Assembly: GCF_001618885.1 (NCBI RefSeq)
Contig: NZ_CP015114.1
Coordinates: 2,232,001-2,296,000, forward strand
DNA length: 64,000 nucleotides
Reading direction: 5' to 3'
DNA from: Staphylococcus condimenti
Lineage (GTDB): Bacteria; Bacillota; Bacilli; Staphylococcales; Staphylococcaceae
The notes beneath the pieces were generated by a model that was not told the DNA's origin, did no database searches, and saw only the letters and a program-made list of their open reading frames with translations. How positions within the stretch are numbered: position 1 is the first letter of the stretch; each line of letters opens with the position of its first letter. Position numbers and translations under genes: made by a program. Below are positions 18,845 through 29,036 of the stretch, in pieces.

Positions 18845-19788
18845 GTCCAACCGGCCATGTTTATCTTATTGGTGCAGGACCAGGTAATCCAAACCTATTA
18901 ACACGTAAGGCAGAACGTCTTATTCGAACAGCGGATATTATTCTTTACGACCGCTTAGTTAATCCATTTATCTTACAACTTGCACCGCCTGAAATAGAGA
19001 TTATTGATGTAGGTAAAAAGCCTTACAGCAGACATGTTCAACAAAGTGAAATCAACGAAGTGTTATTAGATGCTGCTTATAAACATCGAAAGGTAGTACG
19101 ATTAAAAGGTGGAGACCCTGCTATTTTCGGCAGAGTACATGAAGAAGTAGATATTTTAAAAGAACATCATATTCCTTGTGAAATTGTACCCGGGATTACG
19201 ACAGCCAGTGCAGCTGCTGCAACACTCGGTGTCGGCCTGACTTGTCGCAATGTGTCAACGAGCGTGACATTGACGACAGGAAGTTTTAAAGGATCAGAAG
19301 AACAAGAAATTGATATTGCTTCTTTAATTGATGGCGGCACATTAGCGATCTATATGGGAATCAAACGTTTGCATACGATTATTACACAGATTTATAAACA
19401 AGTCGGCAAGGATTATCCGATTTGTGTCGTTTTTGATGTATCTTATGCCACACAAAAAGTCATCACTGGACATCTTTCTGATATTGAAAGAAAAGTGCAA
19501 GCTGATGCACCAGAAGATGCTCCTGGTATTGTGCTTGTCGGAGACGCATTAGAATATGCTGATGAAAATACACATATCCAGTTAGAAGAAACTACGAAAT
19601 ATTTTGGTAAAGAGTGTATAGTTACTGGACCAAGAGAAGCAGCAATTGAAAAAGCTTTTGAAATATATGATGCTGGCGGTTGGTGTATGATAGATCCGAA
19701 TAACGACAATCATTATCATCAAAGTCAGTTAGATTTGATTTACCGCTATATGCAAGTAAATGACAATACAATGATTGTAAGAGCATAG
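18835..19788 (+). CDS. cobA: Uroporphyrinogen-III C-methyltransferase with C-terminal extension
   Basis: Makes precorrin-2 from uroporphyrinogen III using two SAM, the entry to siroheme. The 317-residue protein has the SUMT motifs VYLIGAGPGNPNLLT, VRLKGGDPAIFGR and VPGITTASAAAATLG over residues 1-240. About 75 more residues follow (from YFGKECIVTGP), beyond the ~250 of a minimal SUMT; a similar tail occurs in other staphylococcal enzymes as I recall. Its role is unknown. It is called sirB in S. carnosus. It overlaps nirD by 10 nt and is last in the operon, before a very strong terminator. Confidence 0.92.
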   Translation: MSVSPTGHVYLIGAGPGNPNLLTRKAERLIRTADIILYDRLVNPFILQLAPPEIEIIDVGKKPYSRHVQQSEINEVLLDAAYKHRKVVRLKGGDPAIFGRVHEEVDILKEHHIPCEIVPGITTASAAAATLGVGLTCRNVSTSVTLTTGSFKGSEEQEIDIASLIDGGTLAIYMGIKRLHTIITQIYKQVGKDYPICVVFDVSYATQKVITGHLSDIERKVQADAPEDAPGIVLVGDALEYADENTHIQLEETTKYFGKECIVTGPREAAIEKAFEIYDAGGWCMIDPNNDNHYHQSQLDLIYRYMQVNDNTMIVRA

Positions 19789-19795
19789 CAAGAGT

Positions 19796-19823
19796 ATAAA
19801 AAACGGGCTTCGGCCCGTTTTTT
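19796..19823 (+). terminator. Terminator of the nirR-cobA operon
   Basis: Stem AAAACGGGC / GCCCGTTTT closed by a UUCG tetraloop, followed by T6. The stable C(UUCG)G loop makes this one of the strongest terminators in the window. Confidence 0.96.
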
Positions 19824-19942
19824 GTTTGTTTATAGAGACAAGTCATGCCTGACTATACTCCAAATCGATGAATAAATAAGAATGCCAATTAACACGAAGT
19901 TGAATCCAAGGACTGTATTCTAAACCTCGTGTGCAATAAAAG

Positions 19943-19977
19943 TAGGGAATCCCCCTAGGCATATAGGAGAATCCCTA
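19943..19977 (+). promoter_or_regulatory. Tandem NreC-type operators of narG
   Basis: Two GGG/CCC palindromes: TAGGG-AATCC-CCCTA (19943-19957, spacer 5) and TAGGA-GAAT-CCCTA (19964-19977, spacer 4). The second ends just upstream of the -35 position for the -10 box TACAAT at 20002-20007, the layout of a response-regulator-activated promoter. Confidence 0.8.
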
Positions 19978-20083
19978 ATACCTGAAAGACGCTTCAAAAT
20001 ATACAATTAAAGTAAGTCGAAAAAGCAGTCACTGATAATTTAACAGCTAAATGTGTACGTAATTTGATGAGAGGATGTTATAT

Positions 20084-23000
20084 ATGGCGAAATTTGGAAT
20101 GAACTTTTTTAAGCCAACTGAAAAATTTAACGGCAATTGGTCGGTTTTAACAGATAAAAGCAGAGAATGGGAGAAAATGTATCGTGAACGTTGGAGTCAC
20201 GATAAAGTCGTACGTACAACGCATGGTGTAAACTGTACAGGTTCATGTTCATGGAAAGTGTTTGTGAAAAATGGGGTTATCACTTGGGAAAACCAACAAA
20301 CAGACTATCCAAGTTGCGGACCGGATATGCCTGAATTTGAACCGCGTGGATGTCCGCGTGGGGCGTCATTTTCTTGGTATGAATATAGCCCGCTTCGTGT
20401 ACGTTATCCATATATGCGCGGCAAGTTATGGGAACTTTGGACAACAGCATTAGAAGAACATGAAGGCAACAACATTGCTGCATGGGCTTCAATCGTAGAA
20501 GATCCTGAAAAAGCAAAAATTTATAAAAATGCCCGTGGTAAAGGCGGACACATGCGTGTGTCTTGGAAAGATGTATTGCAGCTGATTGCAGCGCAATTAT
20601 TATACACAATTAAAAAAGACGGTCCTGACCGTATCGCTGGTTTTACACCAATCCCGGCAATGTCTATGTTGAGTTATGCATCAGGTGCACGATTCATCAA
20701 TTTGATGGGCGGAGAAATGTTGAGTTTCTATGATTGGTATGCCGATTTACCACCTGCTTCACCGCAAATTTGGGGTGAACAAACGGACGTTCCGGAATCT
20801 AGTGATTGGTATAACGCCAACTACATTATTATGTGGGGTTCTAACGTACCATTAACACGTACACCAGATGCCCACTTTATGACTGAAGTACGGTACAAAG
20901 GAACAAAAGTAGTTTCTATCGCACCAGACTATGCTGAAAACGTAAAATTTGCAGATAACTGGCTAGCACCGAACCCTGGTACAGATGCTGCGGTGGCACA
21001 AGCAATGACACATGTCATCTTACAAAAATATTATGTGGATGAGCCTTCTGAAATGTTTATCAACTATGCAAAACAATATACAGATATGCCATTCTTATTA
21101 ATGTTTGATGAGCATGAAGATGGATACAAAGCAGGACGCTTTTTACGTGCCAGCGATTTAGGAATGGAATCTGAAAACAATGAATGGAAACCAGTTATTT
21201 TTGATAATGAATCTGGCGAAATCATGGTTCCGAACGGCACAATGGGACAACGCTGGGAAGAAGGCAAACAATGGAACTTGAAATTAGAAAATGAAGATGG
21301 TTCTAGAGTAGATCCAGCAATGTCAGTTGCTGAAGGTGAACATGACATCGATATTATGAAATTCCCTTATTTCGATAATGCAGGCAATGGTATTTTCGAA
21401 CGTCCGATTGCTTCTCGTGAAGTGACATTAGCAGACGGCAAGAAAGTCAAAGTGGCAACAGTTTATGACTTGATGACAAGCCAATATGGTATCCGTCGTT
21501 TCAATCACGAACTTGAAGCCAAAGGTTTCGATGATGCTGAAACACAATATACGCCAGCATGGCAAGAAGCTGTAGCAGGTGTAAAACAAGACGTTATTAC
21601 ACAAGTTGCAAACGAATTTGCACAAAATGCAATCGATACAGGCGGTCGTTCAATGATTATCATGGGTGCTGGTATTAACCACTGGTTCAACTCAGATACG
21701 ATTTATCGTGCAGTCTTAAACTTGGTAATGCTTTGCGGCTGCCAAGGTGTCAACGGCGGAGGCTGGGCACATTATGTAGGACAAGAAAAATGCCGTCCGA
21801 TTGAAGGATGGAGCACGATTGCGTTTGCGAAAGACTGGCAAGGTCCGCCGCGTCTGCAAAATGGTACAAGCTGGTTCTACTTCACAACAGATCAATGGAA
21901 ATATGAAGAATCAGGCGTTGATAAGTTAGCTTCACCGCTTGCAGGTGAACTTAAACATAAACACCCTGCAGATTATAACGTTACTGCAGCACGTTTAGGC
22001 TGGCTGCCATCTTATCCGCAGTTTGATACAAACAGTTTGAGATTTGGAGAAGATGCGAAAGAAGCGGGAGAATTCACAAATGAAGAAGTATTGAAACGTG
22101 CAGTAGAATCTGTGAAAAACCGCGAAACTAAATTTGCTGTAGAAGATCCGGATTTACGTACGAATCATCCGAAATCACTATTTATTTGGCGCTCTAACTT
22201 GTTATCAAGTTCTGCTAAAGGCCAAGAGTACTTCATGAAACATATGTTAGGTACAAGTTCTGGATTATTAGCTGAACCGAATGAAGAAGATAAGCCGGAA
22301 GAAATGATTTGGCGTGATGATGTACAAGGTAAATTAGACTTAATTGTTGCTTTAGATTTCCGTATGACTTCAACACCGCTTAAAGCAGATATCGTATTAC
22401 CAGCTGCAACATGGTATGAAAAACATGACTTATCGTCAACAGACATGCATCCATTTGTACATCCATTTAATCCAGCGATTGATCCATTATGGGAATCTCG
22501 TTCTGACTGGGATATTTTCAAATCGCTGAGTCAGACAGTATCTGAAATGGCCAAAGTTTATATGCCAGGTACTTATAAAGATGTCGTGACATCACCATTA
22601 GCACATGATTCAAAACAAGAGATTGCGACACCTTACGGTAAAGTAAAAGACTGGACTAAAGGTGAAGTTGAAGCAATTCCTGGAAAAACAATGCCAGGTT
22701 TTGCAGTAGTAGATCGTGATTATACACTTATTTATGACAAATATGTCACTGCTGGACCTTTATTAGAAACAGCAAAATTAGGTGCACATGGTGTAAGCTT
22801 CCCGGTTAAAAAACAATACGAAGAAGCAAAAGATATTGTGGGCGCATGGAGTGACGGCACAATCAAAGACGGACGTCCAAGAATTGACACAGCAAGACGT
22901 GCAGCAGATGTTGTATTAAACATTTCATCAGCAACCAATGGAGAATTATCTCAAGCGTCTTATAAAGACTTAGAAGAAAAAACTGGAATGCCTTTAACTG

Positions 23001-23758
23001 ATATTTCTAGTGACCGCAGTGCTGAAAAAATTACTTTTATGAATATTACATCTCAACCGCGTGAAGTCATTCCGACAGCAGTATTCTCAGGTTCAAATAA
23101 AGGGAACAAACGTTATTCACCATTTACAACAAATATTGAACGTCTCGTACCATTCCGTACATTAACAGGACGTCAAAGTTATTATTTAGATCATGAAATC
23201 TTCCAGCAATTCGGTGAAAGCTTGCCGGTATATAAACCTACTTTACCGCCAATGGTATTTGGTACAAAAGATAAACAAGTTATCGGCGGACAAGACAATT
23301 TAGTTTTAAGATATTTAACACCGCATGGTAAATGGAATATCCACTCTACTTACCAAGATAACCAGCATATGTTGACACTATTCCGTGGTGGACCGACAGT
23401 ATGGATTGCAAAAGAAGATGCAGAAGCACATGACATTCACGATAATGATTGGTTAGAAGTTTATAACCGTAATGGTGTCGTGACTGCCAGAGCCGTAACT
23501 TCGCACAGAATGCCTAAAGGGACAATGTTTATGTATCACGCACAAGATAAGCACATTCAAACACCAGGATCTGAAATTACAGGATTACGTGGTGGTTCAC
23601 ATAATGCGCCGACAAGAATTCATTTGAAACCGACACAATTAGTCGGAGGATATGCGCAAATCAGTTACAGCTTCAACTATTATGGGCCAATAGGTAACCA
23701 AAGAGATGTTTATGTAGCAGTGAGAAAGATGAAGGAGGTAGATTGGCTTGAAGATTAA
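20084..23758 (+). CDS. narG: Respiratory nitrate reductase alpha subunit
   Basis: The 1224-residue catalytic subunit of membrane-anchored quinol:nitrate oxidoreductase, on the cytoplasmic face. The N-terminal FS0 [4Fe-4S] site THGVNCTGSCSW has the His ligand typical of NarG. The molybdo-bis-PGD domain follows (for example ESSDWYNANYIIMWGSNVP and the region MPEFEPRGCPRG). Length is normal for the family. An ATG at 20075 overlaps the ribosome site GAGAGGA; the ATG at 20084 gives MAKFGMNFF. It is first in narGHJI, behind tandem NreC boxes, and overlaps narH by 11 nt. Confidence 0.96.
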   Translation: MAKFGMNFFKPTEKFNGNWSVLTDKSREWEKMYRERWSHDKVVRTTHGVNCTGSCSWKVFVKNGVITWENQQTDYPSCGPDMPEFEPRGCPRGASFSWYEYSPLRVRYPYMRGKLWELWTTALEEHEGNNIAAWASIVEDPEKAKIYKNARGKGGHMRVSWKDVLQLIAAQLLYTIKKDGPDRIAGFTPIPAMSMLSYASGARFINLMGGEMLSFYDWYADLPPASPQIWGEQTDVPESSDWYNANYIIMWGSNVPLTRTPDAHFMTEVRYKGTKVVSIAPDYAENVKFADNWLAPNPGTDAAVAQAMTHVILQKYYVDEPSEMFINYAKQYTDMPFLLMFDEHEDGYKAGRFLRASDLGMESENNEWKPVIFDNESGEIMVPNGTMGQRWEEGKQWNLKLENEDGSRVDPAMSVAEGEHDIDIMKFPYFDNAGNGIFERPIASREVTLADGKKVKVATVYDLMTSQYGIRRFNHELEAKGFDDAETQYTPAWQEAVAGVKQDVITQVANEFAQNAIDTGGRSMIIMGAGINHWFNSDTIYRAVLNLVMLCGCQGVNGGGWAHYVGQEKCRPIEGWSTIAFAKDWQGPPRLQNGTSWFYFTTDQWKYEESGVDKLASPLAGELKHKHPADYNVTAARLGWLPSYPQFDTNSLRFGEDAKEAGEFTNEEVLKRAVESVKNRETKFAVEDPDLRTNHPKSLFIWRSNLLSSSAKGQEYFMKHMLGTSSGLLAEPNEEDKPEEMIWRDDVQGKLDLIVALDFRMTSTPLKADIVLPAATWYEKHDLSSTDMHPFVHPFNPAIDPLWESRSDWDIFKSLSQTVSEMAKVYMPGTYKDVVTSPLAHDSKQEIATPYGKVKDWTKGEVEAIPGKTMPGFAVVDRDYTLIYDKYVTAGPLLETAKLGAHGVSFPVKKQYEEAKDIVGAWSDGTIKDGRPRIDTARRAADVVLNISSATNGELSQASYKDLEEKTGMPLTDISSDRSAEKITFMNITSQPREVIPTAVFSGSNKGNKRYSPFTTNIERLVPFRTLTGRQSYYLDHEIFQQFGESLPVYKPTLPPMVFGTKDKQVIGGQDNLVLRYLTPHGKWNIHSTYQDNQHMLTLFRGGPTVWIAKEDAEAHDIHDNDWLEVYNRNGVVTARAVTSHRMPKGTMFMYHAQDKHIQTPGSEITGLRGGSHNAPTRIHLKPTQLVGGYAQISYSFNYYGPIGNQRDVYVAVRKMKEVDWLED

Positions 23759-25325
23759 AGCACAAGTAGCCATGGTATTGAACTTGGATAAGTGTATCGG
23801 ATGCCACACATGCAGTGTAACGTGTAAAAATACTTGGACAAACCGTCCAGGTGCAGAATATATTTGGTTTAATAATGTAGAAACAAAACCTGGCGTCGGT
23901 TATCCAAAACGTTGGGAAGACCAAGAACACTATAAAGGTGGATGGACGTTAAATAAAAAAGGAAAATTAGATTTGAAAGCAGGCAGCAGATGGTCAAAAA
24001 TTGCTTTCGGTAAAATTTTCTATAACCCAGATATGCCAGTTATCAAAGATTATTATGAACCTTGGACTTATAACTATGAGCATTTAACAACAGCTAAAGC
24101 TAGTAAACATTCTCCTGTTGCGACTGCACATTCAGTTATCTCTGGCGATAAAATTGATTTGCACTGGGGACCTAACTGGGAAGATGATTTAGCAGGCGGA
24201 CATGTTACGGGTCCAGAAGATCCTAACATTCAACGTATTGAAGAAAAAATTCAATTTGATTTTGATCAAACTTTCATGATGTACTTGCCGCGTCTATGCG
24301 AACACTGCTTGAACCCTAGCTGTGTAGCCTCTTGTCCATCTGGTGCAATGTATAAACGTGATGAAGACGGTATTGTATTAGTAGACCAAGATGCTTGTCG
24401 CGGATGGCGTTATTGTATGACAGGTTGTCCTTATAAAAAAGTGTACTTCAACTGGAAAACAAATAAAGCTGAAAAATGTACATTCTGTTTCCCAAGAGTT
24501 GAGGCAGGGATGCCGACAGTTTGTTCTGAAACTTGTACAGGACGTATGCGTTATTTAGGTGTATTATTATATGATGCAGACCGCGTACATGAAGTAGCAT
24601 CTTGTGAAAATGAACAAGATTTATACGAAAAACAATGTGAATTGTTCTTGAATCCTTATGATGAAGATGTGATTGAACAAGCGAAAAAAGATGGTATTAC
24701 AATGGATTGGATTGAAGCAGCTCAAAACTCTCCAGTCTACAAATTAGCAATTGAATATAAACTTGCATTCCCATTGCATCCTGAATATCGTACATTACCA
24801 ATGGTTTGGTATTGCCCACCATTAAGTCCGATTATGAACTACTTTGAAGGTAAAGATTCTATTAAAAATCCAGATGCAATCTTCCCTGCAATTGAAGAAA
24901 TGCGTTTGCCGATTGAATATCTTGCAAGTTTATTGACTGCAGGTGATACAAAATCAGTGAAAGAAGCATTGCAGCGTATGGCGATGATGAGAAGTTATAT
25001 GCGTGCACAAGTTACAGGTAAGGAATTTGATACAGACCGTTTAGCACGTCTTGGTTTAACTGAGCGTCAAACAAAAGATATGTATCGCTTATTAGCAATT
25101 GCTAAGTATGAAGACCGTTTCGTGATTCCGACTTCTCATAAAGAACAATATATGGATACTTATGCTGCTCAAGGCAGCCAAGGTTATTCATTCGGCGATC
25201 AAATGAATGGTACTGGAAGCGGAAGCGGTTGTGAAGGTTGTGGTGCACCAGTAGCAATGAAACCTGGACAAACTGGACAAGAAGCTTATAACGAAAGCTT
25301 TTATGGAGGGATTTTCCGTGATTAA
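23748..25325 (+). CDS. narH: Respiratory nitrate reductase beta subunit
   Basis: A 525-residue iron-sulfur subunit that passes electrons from NarI to NarG. The four cluster motifs are CIGCHTCSVTCKNTW, LCEHCLNPSCVASCPSG, ACRGWRYCMTGCPYKK and KCTFCFPRVE...CSETC. Trp in CRGWRYC marks the [3Fe-4S] cluster, as in NarH generally. Near the C-terminus there is an extra GSGSGCEGCGAP segment. It starts with TTG at 23748, 9 nt after GGAGG, inside the end of narG. The 3' end runs 8 nt into narJ. Confidence 0.96.
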   Translation: MKIKAQVAMVLNLDKCIGCHTCSVTCKNTWTNRPGAEYIWFNNVETKPGVGYPKRWEDQEHYKGGWTLNKKGKLDLKAGSRWSKIAFGKIFYNPDMPVIKDYYEPWTYNYEHLTTAKASKHSPVATAHSVISGDKIDLHWGPNWEDDLAGGHVTGPEDPNIQRIEEKIQFDFDQTFMMYLPRLCEHCLNPSCVASCPSGAMYKRDEDGIVLVDQDACRGWRYCMTGCPYKKVYFNWKTNKAEKCTFCFPRVEAGMPTVCSETCTGRMRYLGVLLYDADRVHEVASCENEQDLYEKQCELFLNPYDEDVIEQAKKDGITMDWIEAAQNSPVYKLAIEYKLAFPLHPEYRTLPMVWYCPPLSPIMNYFEGKDSIKNPDAIFPAIEEMRLPIEYLASLLTAGDTKSVKEALQRMAMMRSYMRAQVTGKEFDTDRLARLGLTERQTKDMYRLLAIAKYEDRFVIPTSHKEQYMDTYAAQGSQGYSFGDQMNGTGSGSGCEGCGAPVAMKPGQTGQEAYNESFYGGIFRD

Positions 25326-25893
25326 CTTAGATAATTTTTATAAATATCAAGAATCCATCGGTTATTTCGCGCAACAATTGAACTTCCCGGAAAAATTAAC
25401 ATTTCATCCTAAAACATTTAACGACATTTTCGATACAAACCACCCAGCATACGCTGAGGTGGTAGCGTATCGTGAACAAATTCAAAGCTATACATTGACT
25501 GAAATCAAGCAGCTTTATACAGATACTTTTGATTTTAATAAACAAGCGCCGCTTTATATGACATATAATAAATTTGATACACAAAAAGAGCGTGGTCAAA
25601 TGTTGGCGAAATTAAAAGTACTTTATGAAATGTTCGGATTAGAGATGGTTGATAATGAATTATCAGATTACCTGCCTTTGATGCTTGAATTTTTATATGC
25701 AGCACAGTGGCAAAATGATGACCGTGCAGAAGGTAATATTGAATTTATTATTATGGTCATTGAAGATGGTTCATATGCGATGCTCCAACAACTTAGAGAA
25801 ATGGATAGTCCTTATGCTCCTTTGATTAAGGGCTTAAGAGAGACTTTAAAATTATGTTTACAACCGAGCAAAGAGGTGAGCCACCATGCTTAA
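25318..25893 (+). CDS. narJ: Nitrate reductase assembly chaperone
   Basis: A 191-residue all-helical TorD-family chaperone that binds apo-NarG and helps molybdenum cofactor and cluster insertion; it is not part of the final enzyme. The core is DFNKQAPLYMTYNKFDTQKERGQ with the conserved LYMTYN segment. The frame has an ATG at 25303, but ATGGAGGG is the ribosome site for the GTG at 25318 (spacing 7), giving MINLDNFYKYQ. It overlaps narH by 8 nt and narI by 8 nt, so expression is coupled. Confidence 0.92.
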   Translation: MINLDNFYKYQESIGYFAQQLNFPEKLTFHPKTFNDIFDTNHPAYAEVVAYREQIQSYTLTEIKQLYTDTFDFNKQAPLYMTYNKFDTQKERGQMLAKLKVLYEMFGLEMVDNELSDYLPLMLEFLYAAQWQNDDRAEGNIEFIIMVIEDGSYAMLQQLREMDSPYAPLIKGLRETLKLCLQPSKEVSHHA

Positions 25894-26569
25894 TCAATTT
25901 TTATGGGTTATTTATCCATATTTATGTGTTGCGATTTTTGTTATTGGCCATATTGCGCGTTACCAATATGATCAATTTTCATGGACAGCAAAATCTAGTG
26001 AGTTTATTGAAAAGAAACGTTTGAAGTGGGGAAGCTTATTATTTCATTTAGGTATTATTCCTGTTGCTGCAGGTCACTTTGTTGGACTTGTTATTCCAGC
26101 TTCTTGGTTAGAGGGTATTGGCGTTAATAATCACCTTTATCATATTGGTGCAGTTTATATCGGCAGCTTATTTGGTTTTATGGTCTTAATTGGTATGATT
26201 TTATTAACATTCCGCCGTGTATCTATTAAAAATATCAGACGCTTAAGTTCTGCTTCAGATATGGTAGTTAACTTCTTTTTACTTGTGATTATTTGTATGG
26301 GATTATATTCTACACTTGTAACCAATGCGATATCACCAGATTTTGATTACAGACAAACTATTTCTATTTGGTTCAGACACTTATTTACATTTAATCCGAA
26401 TGCAAGTTTGATGACAAATGTGCCATGGTCGTTTAAACTGCATATATTCTTAGGTTTTTCTATTTTTGCATTATGGCCTTTTACACGTTTAGTTCACGTG
26501 TGGAGTGTTCCATTAACTTATGCAAGCAGAAGTTATATTATTTATCGTAAAAATAAAGCCAGATCATAA
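25886..26569 (+). CDS. narI: Respiratory nitrate reductase gamma subunit, cytochrome b
   Basis: A 227-residue membrane anchor with five predicted helices. It carries two b hemes and oxidises menaquinol. Candidate heme histidines lie in FVIGHIARY and AGHFVGLVIP near the N-terminus and in KLHIFLGF and TRLVHVWS near the C-terminus, the usual NarI pattern. The ribosome site AAAGAGGTG precedes the ATG within the narJ 3' end. nreA follows after 15 nt, so the sensor genes may be transcribed with narGHJI. Confidence 0.95.
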   Translation: MLNQFLWVIYPYLCVAIFVIGHIARYQYDQFSWTAKSSEFIEKKRLKWGSLLFHLGIIPVAAGHFVGLVIPASWLEGIGVNNHLYHIGAVYIGSLFGFMVLIGMILLTFRRVSIKNIRRLSSASDMVVNFFLLVIICMGLYSTLVTNAISPDFDYRQTISIWFRHLFTFNPNASLMTNVPWSFKLHIFLGFSIFALWPFTRLVHVWSVPLTYASRSYIIYRKNKARS

Positions 26570-26584
26570 TAGTGAGGAGGAGAG

Positions 26585-27052
26585 ATGTTGATGTTGAATA
26601 GTGTAATTGCTTCAGACTACTTTGATTACCAAGAAGCTTTGGATGAAATCAGAGTGATAGAGAAATTTGATTTTGCAGCGATTGCATTGCCTGAAGATGG
26701 CTCGCATAGTGCAGTCATTAAATGGAAGTATGCTTCCGGTAATATCAATAACCGCTATCGAATGATCGTTTTAAGACCAGGCAAAGGTTTAGCTGGACTC
26801 GTGGTACGTACGGGTTCCAGAAAAATTATCGATGATGTAGATGCTGAGTTAAGTCAAAATGACAAATTAGGTTATCCGATTGTTTTAAGCGAAGCGTTAA
26901 CAGCCATGGTTGCGATTCCTTTATGGAAGAACAACCGAGTTTATGGTGCTTTGTTGTTAGGCCAGCGCGAAGGCCGTCCGTTACCTGAAGGTAGCAGAGC
27001 AATCCGTATTAATCAACGGTTAGGGAGTTTTACAGATGAAATCAATAAGTAA
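26585..27052 (+). CDS. nreA: GAF-domain nitrate receptor NreA
   Basis: A 155-residue GAF protein that binds nitrate and controls the NreB kinase: without nitrate it blocks NreB phosphorylation. Sequence features match the S. carnosus receptor (ASDYFDYQEALDEIR, LRPGKGLAGLV, LSEALTAMVAIPLWKNNRVY). Two ATG codons (26585 and 26591) follow GAGGAGGAG; the second gives the shorter MLNSVIA form. The 3' end overlaps nreB by 17 nt. It forms the NreABC nitrate/oxygen sensor with the next two genes. Confidence 0.93.
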   Translation: MLMLNSVIASDYFDYQEALDEIRVIEKFDFAAIALPEDGSHSAVIKWKYASGNINNRYRMIVLRPGKGLAGLVVRTGSRKIIDDVDAELSQNDKLGYPIVLSEALTAMVAIPLWKNNRVYGALLLGQREGRPLPEGSRAIRINQRLGSFTDEINK

Positions 27053-28085
27053 CCGTGACAAATTACAAGATTTATTAACACAATATTATTTGAATACCAA
27101 TGAAAAAATGGTTTTTTTAAATAGTGCAGGGGAAGTCATTGCATTAAATGAAGCAGCTGAAGAAGTTTTTGCAGAAGATAATGATTATTCTCAAATGACC
27201 AATGCGGTATGCCGCAGATGTGAAGGTTATTCCAATGAATATGACATTATGTCTTGTGAAAACTGCTTTTTAGAGGCTTTGGAAATAGGAAAAGGCAGCT
27301 TCCAAGTGTTTATGCGCACAAAAGAAAATAAAGTTCAACCTTACACAGCATCTTATGAATTGATCGATCATAAAAAAGGAATTTACGCATTTACATTACA
27401 CAACGTGTCTCCGCAAATTCAGCGTCAAGAACGTATGTATCAACGAAAAATGATGCAAAAAACAATTTCCGCTCAAGAAAATGAACGAAAACGTATTTCA
27501 AGAGAACTGCATGATGGCATTGTACAAGAATTAATCAATGTAGACGTGGAATTGCGTTTGTTAAAATATCAGCAAGAAAAGGATGAATTGATAGATAATT
27601 CGAAGCGAATAGAGGGTATCATGTCACGTTTGATTGATGATGTACGTAATTTATCAGTAGAATTACGTCCGTCTTCTCTTGATGATTTAGGATTAGATGC
27701 TGCTTTTCGTTCTTATTTTAAACAATTCGAGAAAAATTATGGCATCCATATAGATTATCATACTAATTTTTCTGCACAACGCTTTGATAATGAAATCGAA
27801 ACTGTGGTATATAGAGTAGTGCAAGAAGCATTATTTAATGCCTTGAAATATGCACAAGTCGATGTGGTTGAAGTTTCATTGCAATTAAATGAAAATAATA
27901 TTATTGCAGAAGTGAGCGATCGCGGTGTCGGATTTAAACGGGGAGATAATCCAAAAGGAACAGGATTAGGTTTGTTCGGCATGAATGAACGTGCAGAATT
28001 AGTGAATGGTTCAGTTAATATAGATTCTCAGATCGGTCGCGGCACCATTGTAACATTGGAAGTTCCAATAACTGATATACGATAG
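27036..28085 (+). CDS. nreB: Oxygen-sensing histidine kinase NreB
   Basis: A 349-residue cytosolic kinase with no membrane helices. The N-terminal PAS domain holds four cysteines at 59, 62, 74 and 77 (CRRCEG...CENC) that bind an oxygen-labile [4Fe-4S] cluster; the cluster is present, and the kinase active, without oxygen. The HisKA_3 dimerisation domain has [13 protein letters not shown] with the phospho-acceptor His159. The HATPase domain has [11 protein letters not shown] (N box) and GTGLGLFGM (G box). It phosphorylates NreC. It overlaps nreA by 17 nt and is followed by nreC after 11 nt. Confidence 0.95.
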   Translation: MKSISNRDKLQDLLTQYYLNTNEKMVFLNSAGEVIALNEAAEEVFAEDNDYSQMTNAVCRRCEGYSNEYDIMSCENCFLEALEIGKGSFQVFMRTKENKVQPYTASYELIDHKKGIYAFTLHNVSPQIQRQERMYQRKMMQKTISAQENERKRISRELHDGIVQELINVDVELRLLKYQQEKDELIDNSKRIEGIMSRLIDDVRNLSVELRPSSLDDLGLDAAFRSYFKQFEKNYGIHIDYHTNFSAQRFDNEIETVVYRVVQEALFNALKYAQVDVVEVSLQLNENNIIAEVSDRGVGFKRGDNPKGTGLGLFGMNERAELVNGSVNIDSQIGRGTIVTLEVPITDIR

Positions 28086-28096
28086 GAGACTTTAAG

Positions 28097-28750
28097 TTGA
28101 AGATAGTGATTGCAGATGATCATGCAGTTGTAAGAACTGGATTCTCTATGATTTTGAATTTTCAGGAGGATATGGAAGTTGTTGATACAGCTGCTGAAGG
28201 TGTAGAAGCATATAAAAAAGTGATGCAGCACCAACCAGATGTTTTAATTATGGATTTAAGCATGCCTCCTGGTGAGTCAGGGCTTATTGCTACAAGTAAA
28301 ATTGTAGAAAGCTTTCCTGAAACTAAGATTTTGATTTTAACAATGTATGATGATGAAGAGTATCTATTCCATGTTTTACGAAACGGCGCTAAGGGCTATA
28401 TTTTAAAAAATGCACCGGATGAGCAACTTATCTCTGCTGTTCGTACTGTTTATCGCGGTGATACGTATATTGATCCAAAAATGACAACTTCATTAGTTAA
28501 TGAATTTGTTAATAATACAGGTCAAGATGCTAAAAATACAAATGATCCATTTCGTATTTTATCTAAAAGAGAATTAGAGATTCTGCCGTTAATTGCTAAG
28601 GGTTATGGAAACAAGGAAATTGCTGAAAAACTGTTTGTGTCAGTTAAAACAGTAGAAGCACATAAAACACATATTATGCAAAAATTGAATTTAAAATCAA
28701 AACCTGAACTGGTAGAGTATGCTTTAAAGAAAAAGTTGCTTGATTTTTGA
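28097..28750 (+). CDS. nreC: Response regulator NreC
   Basis: A 217-residue NarL/FixJ-type regulator. The receiver domain has the phospho-acceptor Asp53 (LIMDLSMPP) and the conserved DD at 7-8. A LuxR-type helix-turn-helix lies near the C-terminus ([21 protein letters not shown]...[11 protein letters not shown]). Phosphorylated NreC binds GGG-N4-CCC palindromes and activates narGHJI, the nirR operon and narT, all present in this window. It starts with TTG at 28097 after AGGAGA. It is the last gene before a terminator. Confidence 0.95.
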   Translation: MKIVIADDHAVVRTGFSMILNFQEDMEVVDTAAEGVEAYKKVMQHQPDVLIMDLSMPPGESGLIATSKIVESFPETKILILTMYDDEEYLFHVLRNGAKGYILKNAPDEQLISAVRTVYRGDTYIDPKMTTSLVNEFVNNTGQDAKNTNDPFRILSKRELEILPLIAKGYGNKEIAEKLFVSVKTVEAHKTHIMQKLNLKSKPELVEYALKKKLLDF

Positions 28751-28758
28751 TGAATTTT

Positions 28759-28792
28759 AAGAATCTGTCGATTAAAGACAGGTTCTTTTTTT
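28759..28792 (+). terminator. Terminator after nreC
   Basis: An 11-bp stem (AAGAATCTGTC / GACAGGTTCTT) followed by T5. Confidence 0.9.
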
Positions 28793-28883
28793 GGCTTTTA
28801 ATTGTGGCAGAAATGTGACTATAAACACTGATATGACAAGGTTTGAGGCTGGTAAATATGTATTAGGGAAAAGCCGAATGTTT

Positions 28884-28899
28884 TAAGGGAAAGCCCTTA
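28884..28899 (+). promoter_or_regulatory. NreC-type operator of narT
   Basis: TAAGGG-AAAG-CCCTTA, a perfect inverted repeat with the NreC GGG-N4-CCC core. A half site TAGGG lies 19 nt upstream (28864). A -10-like TATAAA starts at 28921. Confidence 0.78.
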
Positions 28900-29036
28900 T
28901 GTTCAATCTTTCACACGACCTATAAAATATAAACTATAAGCAGTATCTTAGAATATTAAAAAACTTCGACTCAAAGTAAAAAATGCACTGAGGTACTGCT
29001 ACTCTTTTTTGATATGAAAATGTTAGGGTGAAAAAA

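Noticed and set aside
20280..20609. Minus-strand open frame inside narG
   Set aside because: Shadow of a highly conserved coding region; no ribosome site and no recognisable protein features.
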